Program-made: the position numbers and the translations under genes
Assembly: GCA_029964075.1 (NCBI GenBank)
Contig: CM057149.1
Span: 37,592,900-37,656,899, forward strand
Length of the DNA stretch: 64,000 nucleotides
Direction: 5' to 3'
Source: Patiria pectinifera
Lineage: Eukaryota > Echinodermata > Asteroidea > Valvatida > Asterinidae
Notes under the pieces: model-generated
Database searches by the model: none
What the model saw: the letters and a program-made list of their open reading frames with translations, nothing else
Told to the model about the DNA's origin: nothing
Shown: piece after piece, positions 39,201 through 48,200 of the stretch
How the letters are laid out: each line of letters opens with the position of its first letter
How positions within the stretch are numbered: position 1 is the stretch's first letter

Positions 39201-42200
39201 ATGTGATCTGTCCTAGAGTGACCCGTCAGTGACCTGTTTCCTGTGTGGTCGCTGACTCTTTGGTATTTCGGTGGCTTTGAAATATGAAGATAAATGTAAT
39301 TGAAGAGGATGGTTAGGGGATGGGCAACATCAGGTGCCATCTTCACAGAATATATCTGCTTAGCAGAAAAGGTTTACCAGCCAAAATATCATGCAATGTG
39401 TATTGCTTGCGACTGGTGCCCCGTTTATTTCTGCTAAGTGCGTAAATTTGCTAAGTGACATCTTCAGCTACCTGAAATGTACCCTGATGATCAGAGATGT
39501 CTTCAACCGTTTGCTTGTTTTTTTCTTTCTCTTTTTTTCTTCAATTTATGGTTTCATAAAGATTGGCCGAGGCCGAAAGCGAGTCCGATTTTTAATTTTT
39601 TTTTTCAATTTATGGCTTCATTAAGATTTGCTGTTGCAGGATTCGAATCTCAAACCACTGGAATACATTGTCAGTGCTCTACCAGCTTGCTTATTTAATT
39701 GGTTTGCTGATGTTTGTTTCAGTTTTAATGTTGAATTTTTTCATTGTCATAGTCAACATGCTTCTTTAATTTTACTTCTTTATTACAAAGAGGCATAGAT
39801 GACAGCCAATTTCTGAGTTAGACCCTTGGATTTCGGTCTTTTATTTTTGTTTTGCAAGACGTAGGACAAATCTGACGTAGGAGTTCGGAGCCTACTCTCA
39901 GTCCAAAAGCAGCAACTGTTCGGGATAAACCTGTGCACACGTCTTAGAATACAGTCTCCCAGACACATGTGCAGTCAGCCGGTTTAAGGTGTCCCCGGTA
40001 TTCCTCAAATATTGATAGAGCGAATCTGGCCGCAATTCCCCCGGTGCCCCGCCACTGGCTTGCAGTATTCATGGGGTATAAATGACGGATGTTTTGATGC
40101 GCCATTAGCTTCACGGAAAGATTGGCGAGAAGAAGGGTTGGTTGTTGCTCATAGGCAATTTGCCATGCATAAGTCATACACTTGGGTCTGGCCTGAAGAT
40201 TAAATATCCTAGGTAAATATCCTAGGTGCCGGGGACTGTTTGGTTAGGTACGAAGGTGTGGAAGTAATGGATTGGAAAAGACATCTAACCCCCCCACCCC
40301 CCAAAAAAATGGAAAAGTTTGTGCAAGTTCTTTATTTGAAAAGCACTCAGAAAATATTTCGGGTTTTGTTTGTTTGTTTATTTGTTTGTTTAGCTTCCAT
40401 GGCCACTTGATGAGATTAGGCCCACTCAATTTTTGTTTAAATACAAAACTTACAATCCTCGAACAAATGAATAACATCGGCTTTGTGTTTATTATTTTTG
40501 TTTTCGTCAGGTCTGCTACTCCGTACAACGGTTTCATGATCATGAATCGTCTGAGTATGAACAACTTAACGGAACCTGTCACCAAGGAGCTGGAGTTCCA
40601 ACTGCAAGATCCATTCTTACTGTACAAGACGGCACAGTGTGAGTCAGGAAACCAGACCTAAATCCATGAGTAATCCCCAGCGTTGTAATCCATTCTGTCA
40701 CAAGTAATTCACAAGTCAAATCACAAATCAAAACACAAGTCAATCATAAGTCAATCACAAGTCAATCACAAGTCAATCACAAGTTAATCACAAGGCAATC
40801 ACAAGTCAATCACAAGTCAATCACAAGTCAAATCACAAGTCAATCACAAGTCAATCACAAGTCAAATCACAAGTCAATCACAATTCAATCACAAGTCGAT
40901 CACAAGTCAATCACAAGTCAATCACAAATCAATCATAAGTCAATCACAAATCAATCATAAGTCAATCACAAGTCAATCACAAGTCGATCACAAGTCAATC
41001 ACAAGTCGATCACAAGTCAATCACAAGTCAATCACAAGTCAATCACAAGTCAATCACAAATCAATCATAAGTCAATCACAAATCAATCATAAGTCAATCA
41101 CAAGTCAATCACAAGTCAATCACAAGTCAATCACAAGTCAATCATAAGTCAATCACAAGTCAATCACAAGTCAATCACAAGTCAATCACAAGTCAATCAC
41201 AAATCAATCATAAGTCAATCACAGGTCAATCAAAAGTCATTGACAATTCAAATCTCAGTTCGAATCCCAAGTCAATCACAAGCAAAACCACAGCTCAAAT
41301 CACAAGTTAAACTAAGTCAACTTGAGATGGGATGAAGTCGAGATTGACATGTGTCAGTATTGTAGTTTAGTCCATCAAGAGTCATTCACATGTCCATTAT
41401 AAGTCCAGTCACAAGTAGATCATAATTCAGTTTACAAGTCCAGTCACAAGTAACAGGGGATGGACAATAACAGTTGATTTCAATCGCTTGTGATTTGACG
41501 TGGGAGTGGATGACTTGTGATTGACTTGTGATGTCCTGTGATGACGTGTGATGACTTGTGAAGACTTGTGATGACTTGTGATGAGTTGTGATGAGTTGTG
41601 ATGAGTTGTGATGACTTGTGATTGACTTGTGATATCCTGTGATGACCTGTGAGTACGTGTGATGATGTGTGATGAGTTGTGATGGCTTGTGATGACTTTT
41701 GAGGACTTGTGATGACTTGTGATGGCTTGTGATGACTTGTGATGACTTCTGAGGACTTGTGATGACCTGTGATGACCTGTGAGGACCAGTGATGACGTGT
41801 GATGACTTGTGATGATTTGTGAAACTTGTGATTTGTGATGACTTGTGATGATTTGTGATAACTTGTGATGACTTGTGATGGCCTTGACTACAGCTCAGTT
41901 AAATCATTGTGGCATTTAATACGGAACCTATCTTCACCTCCTGTTGTATTATTCATCAAGTCAATCAACCACAAAAAAAGAAAGAAATGCCTTTTTACCA
42001 GTTCATTTGAATAGCTTGTCACGTGTCTGAGATTGGATGTCTTGTGATTGGCTTATGAATAGGGATCTCTCACTGACCAATGTGCCCCAGCTTACATCCG
42101 GTTACCAGAAAGTCAGCGCCGCCATTGTAGTAGGCAAAGATCGTATAGCACCGTGCGCAGTAGGTAGTAGGCAAGCCTTCAAAGCTGTGAGAAAAAAAAA

Positions 42201-45200
42201 ACTGTGAGAAAAGTGCATAGCCAACACTCAGCGCTTGGTCGGCATGATTATGACAACGAAACATGGCACAGGTAGTGATCATTATGCCACTTGATAAAGA
42301 ATGGCAGCTATTTTACATGAAAATAAGCCCTACTGTCGAGTTTACAACGCAAAAAGTGGTTGCTAACAAAACGCTCGCCTACAGCAATGGTGGCCGATCA
42401 CGGTGAAACTTTGACGTCATACGATTGGACCCTATTGACTTTTAATGGACTTGCCACGGACTTAATGCCTTGACTTTTGATGGACTACACCACAGCTGTG
42501 CCATGTTCACTGAAGCATTATTGAATCTATCCAACCCTCTTGTATTATTCATTGAGCCAATCACAGAGTCTGTTCTGTCCCCCCAGCTATCTATGGATTG
42601 TGGTTCTATGACAAGACTGAGTGTCTACAGGTTGCTAGACTTATGGAAAGGTAACTATACAACTCAGATCTTTGTGTGACGTTTATTCAGATTTGTCAGT
42701 TGAAAATGCATTGTTTGGTGTTGGCCATCTCAGTTCCGATGTTACATTTAGAACAAATTGAGGAAAGAATGTTGCAACCTGACGCCTTTTTTTCCTTCAT
42801 ACGTGTATATCACCTCAATAAAGGTCAGTCATTGCAAAAATGTTGCAAAGACATGAATCTGGGACTGTGAAACATTTCTAATTTTGTTAGGAAATACTTA
42901 AAAAAGTTTCTTGACTCTCCATAGACGTTGTACACAACCACTAAAGTGGTGTCTGGATACTACATTCTTTCCCAAATTGATTAGATTCATACAAAAAAGG
43001 TTCTAATCTAGAATAGACCTTATGCACAGCAGCCACCTTAGAGGGCAATGCCTTTGTTCTGCTGGGATATGCATTGGTGAACCTTGTGTGTATTTATGTT
43101 ACTGAAGTAAAATAACAAAAGATGCCCTCTAAGATGGCCGCTACGCATAAGGACCATACTCGAGTGAGGATTCAAAGCACGTTACTGAGATGAAACCGCA
43201 TTTGCATGCACATTGTATGCTTGAACTCATGCTCCTCAATGAATGATGTATCTACTTCTTTTGCTTGAAAAAAAAACCAGTTCAGCTTGTGGCACTGCAT
43301 TTCAGTTTACAGTTCATGTATTCGTTTTTTTTTATAGCAACTCAACAAGTCATCATGTCTCTCTGTTAGTCTGTTTAGTTAGTAACAAGCGTTGACATTG
43401 TCTATTGCTCCTACATACAGGCGCGGATCGGGGGGGGGGGGTTGAAAAAACCCAGCTCTGTCAAAAATGTGGGTTTTTTTTCCATAGAAATTCATAGAAA
43501 ATTTAAAGAAAGAGATAAAGGAGAGAGTAACAGAAAAATTGAAAAAAAAAAAACATTTTTTTTTCACAACAAATATGAGGTTTTTTAAAAACGAAACTCA
43601 GCAAATGGGTTCACCACAAGCACTTCCATGTAAAGTTCACCTGCTGCAATTAACAGTAACAAAATTAATTAAAAAGAAAAAAAAGCTTTGGGTGACCTTT
43701 CACCTCTATCTTTCTATTTTTTATATTTGATATTAAAAAACATTGAAAAATAAAGGGCAATATCAAAGTAGTAAAGTGTGACCATATTGTTCCAACTTTC
43801 CAACTTGAACACAAGAGGGCGACATTTACAAAAATTGATCTTGGCAGCCATGATTGTACTAATCCTGGATGGTATTTGAAATGGTGGCATCTACTTGGTT
43901 TGGGCTTCATCCTTGGTTTTTGAATCATTTTGAAGCCAAACAGTAGAATGACTGTAACCTTTGACCTCTTGAACTTGATTCAATGTCTTCAAAGCAGAAC
44001 ATGGCTGTCTCGAATCCTATGTCTATCATGAATAGGACACACACAAGGCTTATGGCTGTGATGATTCTTCTTGAAACTGTTGTAAGTCAAGCTGTAGTTT
44101 CTGTTGCCAGTGTGTAATAATAGACTGTTACATTTTTTTAATGCAATTGTCGGGGGAAGGTGGATGATTTGTTTAGCCTGATGATCTAATCACATTCTGA
44201 ATCCCCACATCGTCTCCACTGGTTCATGGTGTGATCCACCTCTTACCCCTCTTTAAAGCTACAGTTCCCAAATTCTGACTTGACAAGATTGACCTCATCA
44301 TTTAAAAGGATTCTCCTCCAACACCGCGTTCCCACTTGAATTTGGAAAAAGTGGATCAAGATCCTGCATTTTGGTGTGATCGTTATCTTACCGCAACGAA
44401 ACCGCAAGTCCCACTTATGCTTGATCCACCTTTTTCGAATGGAAATGTCGAGTCCGAAAGGTCACTGAGTTTGGTATTACGTATGCGCTAGCTTGCTGAA
44501 CTTGCGCTGTGTGGCAGTGTTGCATGCTGGGATGGAGGAATATGCAACGAATTGTAAAAGGCCTAGTGTTGTATTAGGATATGTACACTTGTGCTGCATG
44601 CATGCATCCCGCACACAATTTCAGGATCTGATCCACCAATTGGGGGATCTGATCCGGCAATTTGGCAACAGGTGGATCAGATCCCCCAATCGGTGGATCT
44701 AGTAGGGTCCTTAAATTCCACTAATCTTTCCCTGTCTTAATCTCGTTTGCAGCTTGGTCTACAAGGCCAAGAAACGAGCTAAAGGTTTGGCCCATCGTAG
44801 TCGCAGCGTCTCCGAGAGTGACGCTGGTCCTTCAGCCATGGGCCAAGCACCGGAACAAGTTGATATCATGCAGATGCTGTCCAGAGCTCAGCAGAATTAT
44901 GACAAGGTACTTGTTTGTTCTTTATCCATGTGACCCTTGCCTCATGGGCTCCGTGCGCCAATGAAAGAGGGCGCCCTTTTACCTAGCAACGACGTCCCAT
45001 GGGCGGGACATTTAGCTGGTTGATGCGTACTGTTCCTTATGTGTGACGCATGTACGGCCGTGCGTCGCGGCAAAATTGCAGTCAGGCAAGATGGCGTCGG
45101 TCGGTCACCCCCCAACTGTGCTTTCTTTGCCAGTGAGGGGTACTTGTGACCGGAGCGGATAAGCTTTGCTCTCTGTTTCCACAAAACCCCATTTACAGCT

Positions 45201-48200
45201 TTTGTCACGCCCCTTGTGCCAAGATCTTTGGTCAGTAGACTGATCCACTAATGCCCGTCCCATGATGCCTAAATGTCTGACATGCGTGCACAAAAGTCCA
45301 ACATGCATGCACGTGTTTACATGTATAACGCTCATAGCCGGGGTATTTACTGTAGTATGGCTTTAGAGTGAGGGCACATGTTGTTGTGGGAGGGTTTAAA
45401 GGTAGAGTACATCATTTGCAGCTATCCAAAAAGTAGCTGACCAAATTATTGTAAAAAGCTGACTTTGTTCAAAGATAGTAATGGCACTAAACACCCTGTG
45501 AAATTATTCTTTCTGGCATGTTGTCGTTTGAAAAAAACACTAAAAGAAGATGCAGTTTTGCAAATAACCTTTAGTAGTTCGTTTTTAATTCGACGAAGCT
45601 GTGAATTGATATCATGCACACTATGCTATTATTCGTCGGTGCACTGTGTGACACCGCGTAGCTGCAATCGGCTGAATTAGAACGTGTCTTGGACGTTGAT
45701 TTATGGTGCAGTAACTTGGCAACTTTTGAACTGAAATCGAGATCCCATAATATAGTTTTTCATCAGGTTAGTTGTTAAGCACCCTTCTTTAGAGTTTTGA
45801 GCACTTTTGTTGCTCGAAACGAAAAAAAGGCACAAATGACAAAAGATGTACTCTGCCTTTAATGGATCGATCTATTACCTAGAGCAGCTGAGCAAAAATA
45901 GCTGCTTATTGCTTACGTGCTAAGCATGAATCACTTTGCATACCAGTCACATGCAATCTACATTGCATGTCATTTTGGCTGGTTACCTGTTTTTGTGCTA
46001 AGCAAATTCTCGTGGGTAGAAGCGCCATGAAATCACTGATCCTCTACACAAGGATAAACGACTCCCCAAATGTCTATTTAGAGGCGTGATATGGCACTTG
46101 CGTTTCTTGCGTGCCTGTGCGCGAGACTCAGCAGGCAACTGCAGTCTTTCAGTGGTCAAATTTCCGTCATGACTCCAGCTGTCGGAGATCATGGCATGCA
46201 CCCATTGTTCTACATGTTCTTTGCATTGTTCTATGCACAGACGCGAGATATCACGCATGTAGACAAACTGTTCAGTACATTTTGTACACAAGCTCAGATG
46301 AGTCGTTTATCCTTGTGTTAAGGATCTGCAATGAAACTTAGTATGTGCTAAGCATAAAATATAAAGCTTGATTACATTTGACTTATTATATTTCCTGTTC
46401 ATAGATTAAAATACAAAATACCCTCACTTTGCTTAATCCCGGTGATATTTGTTGGTTGCAGAACCAAAAAGGAGACAAAGAACCTGAACGGACCAAGAAG
46501 TCCAAAAGCCCTCCGACCATCACTTCAGGGTCTCCCACGGTAGTCCGCCCGGTACCAGTCAAAGCAGAAGATGGAGGGACAGATCAAGATGTCAAGCAGA
46601 CAGAACCACTGACCAATGAGGTCATGGGTCAAATGTCACAAGGTCGTGCTACCCATCCAGGGTTCCAGCGATCAGTCTCCATGCAAGCCGAACTCGGCTA
46701 CTTGGCCGTTAACGCTGGGGCCAGTGGACAGTCTTCACCTGGCAAGGTGAACGACATCCTGCAGAAGCTTCTCGCTAATCCAGGAGAAGGAGCAGCCCAG
46801 CACGCCAAGGACTACCCTCTCAGCCACCGACAGATACAGACTGTTGAAAGCCTAGAGAGGAGACAAAGTCAAAAACAGGCCCTTGGGGAGAAGACTACCG
46901 ATCAAGGATTAGGTCAAGGGTCGACTGTGAGGACCGTAGAGAGTATAGAGAAGCAGCACGCTAATGCGACTGTGATGGAGTCTACTGAGGAAGCCCAGGG
47001 GTATCCGATCCAGGACCTCTTGGCAAAACTGAACATAGCTCAGCAGAACCAACCGACTGGACAACAAGAGACAACAGAAGGCCACACCATAGTCACCCAA
47101 CCGCTGTCCCAAGGTGGTCTAGCGCAGCTGCCGGAATTGATCCACAGGCAGAACATTGCTGGCAACGTGCCAAGTGGATTGAGGACAAGTATGGAGGAGG
47201 TTCAAGGGGAGTCGAACCCAGATATCAACCAGAAGCTACTGACCAATCTAGCGGCAAGGGCTGCTGTCCGAACTGCCCAACCGTCATCAAACATTGCACA
47301 GTTACAGCTGATCCATCCGTCGGCTATCCGACCAAACCCACCTATCAGACCCCAGGGCGGCAGGATACCAGTCAACTTCCCCGGTAACCAGCAGGTACCA
47401 TCTTTACAGCAGCTTGCATCTGGTAGGCAGCAGCACGTTCCCGTGGTATCAACTCAAACAACAACCAATGGCACCACAGCAGGCGCTGTAAGTTTGAAAA
47501 TTTACTTCCAAAGTAAACCCTACTCTTTGATACTTTATTTTCTTTGGTTAAATTCTCTGTAAATTCTTTTCAGTCTATTTCATTTTCATAATGTTGGCCT
47601 GTAGACACAGGCAAATGACAGGCCTAATTAGGCAGTAGATACAAAACGGTTGAAAAATGTACTCATAAAAATGTGGCATTATTCTGTTTTTTTTCCCCTC
47701 ATTTTAGCCAACGTCTCCTCAGAAGATACCAGGGTCGTTACATCCGCCGACTTTACTCACTCCTCAGGCTTTCAGAAAGAGATCAGCTAGTGAGACTGTA
47801 CAAATGACACACCCCTCCCAGCTCTTCCCCCCTGTCGCCGAAAATGTAGCCGTCCAACACGGACCACAAACCAATCAGCATCCAGCAATGGGCCACCCTG
47901 TCAGTAGCAGTCGGCACAGTCCACTGTTGAACAGGGTAGAAATAGACGGGAGGGTGAATACTGCAGGGGCGCTCAATAAGGAGCAGTTTAAACAAGCTTT
48001 TGTACATTTATTACAGGTAATATCACAATATTCTTGTCTTTTTATAGTGATTCCAGATTCTAGTTATATCAGATAAACCTTGGCAATCTCAGAGATCCAG
48101 TAGTTGAGACGTCTGCACTAGTAAGCAGGAGGTTGTGGGTTCGAGTCCCACAGGAGTAAACTCGTGAAGTTTTCTCTTGCACACTACTGACTGAAGCGCT

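Larger units (their letters stand above)
10558..40510 (+). other. DCP1: DCP1 intron 2 (about 30 kb)
   Basis: This giant GT-AG intron splits the EVH1-like domain. Apart from the repeats listed separately it contains a TTTG run (10706-10732), poly-T/poly-A tracts, and several non-repetitive, base-balanced islands: 21960-22400, 28900-29160, 34500-34800, 35690-36130, 37280-37890 and 38900-39250. I recognise no complete second gene on either strand. The islands could be regulatory or, at 37336-37835 and 38940-39060, exon-like. Confidence 0.8.
40639..42586 (+). other. DCP1: DCP1 intron 3
   Basis: A 1.9-kb intron almost entirely filled by two minisatellites in opposite orientation (40699-41255 and 41480-41884) and a foldback repeat (42064-42430). 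Confidence 0.85.
42651..44752 (+). other. DCP1: DCP1 intron 4
   Basis: A 2.1-kb intron with the second 8-bp-TSD MITE, a small MITE at 43012-43154, long A/T and G runs (43428-43560), a CTCF-like word at 43809 and a run of GATCYGATCC-type words near 44625-44700. No gene seen. Confidence 0.8.
44907..46461 (+). other. DCP1: DCP1 intron 5
   Basis: A 1.55-kb intron made largely of repeats: 44948-45166, the TTAA element at 45396-45862 and the GCTTAGC-type repeat at 45884-46037. No exon seen. Confidence 0.8.

Noticed and set aside
40699..41255. CRISPR-like array
   Set aside because: The 11-bp units are directly adjacent with no unique spacers, and the context is a eukaryotic intron.
46429..46461. 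ATG at 46429 as start of a separate 377-residue protein
   Set aside because: Acceptor TTGCAG at 46461 and phase with exon 5 make this region intron; the frame beyond 47487 is also intron read-through.
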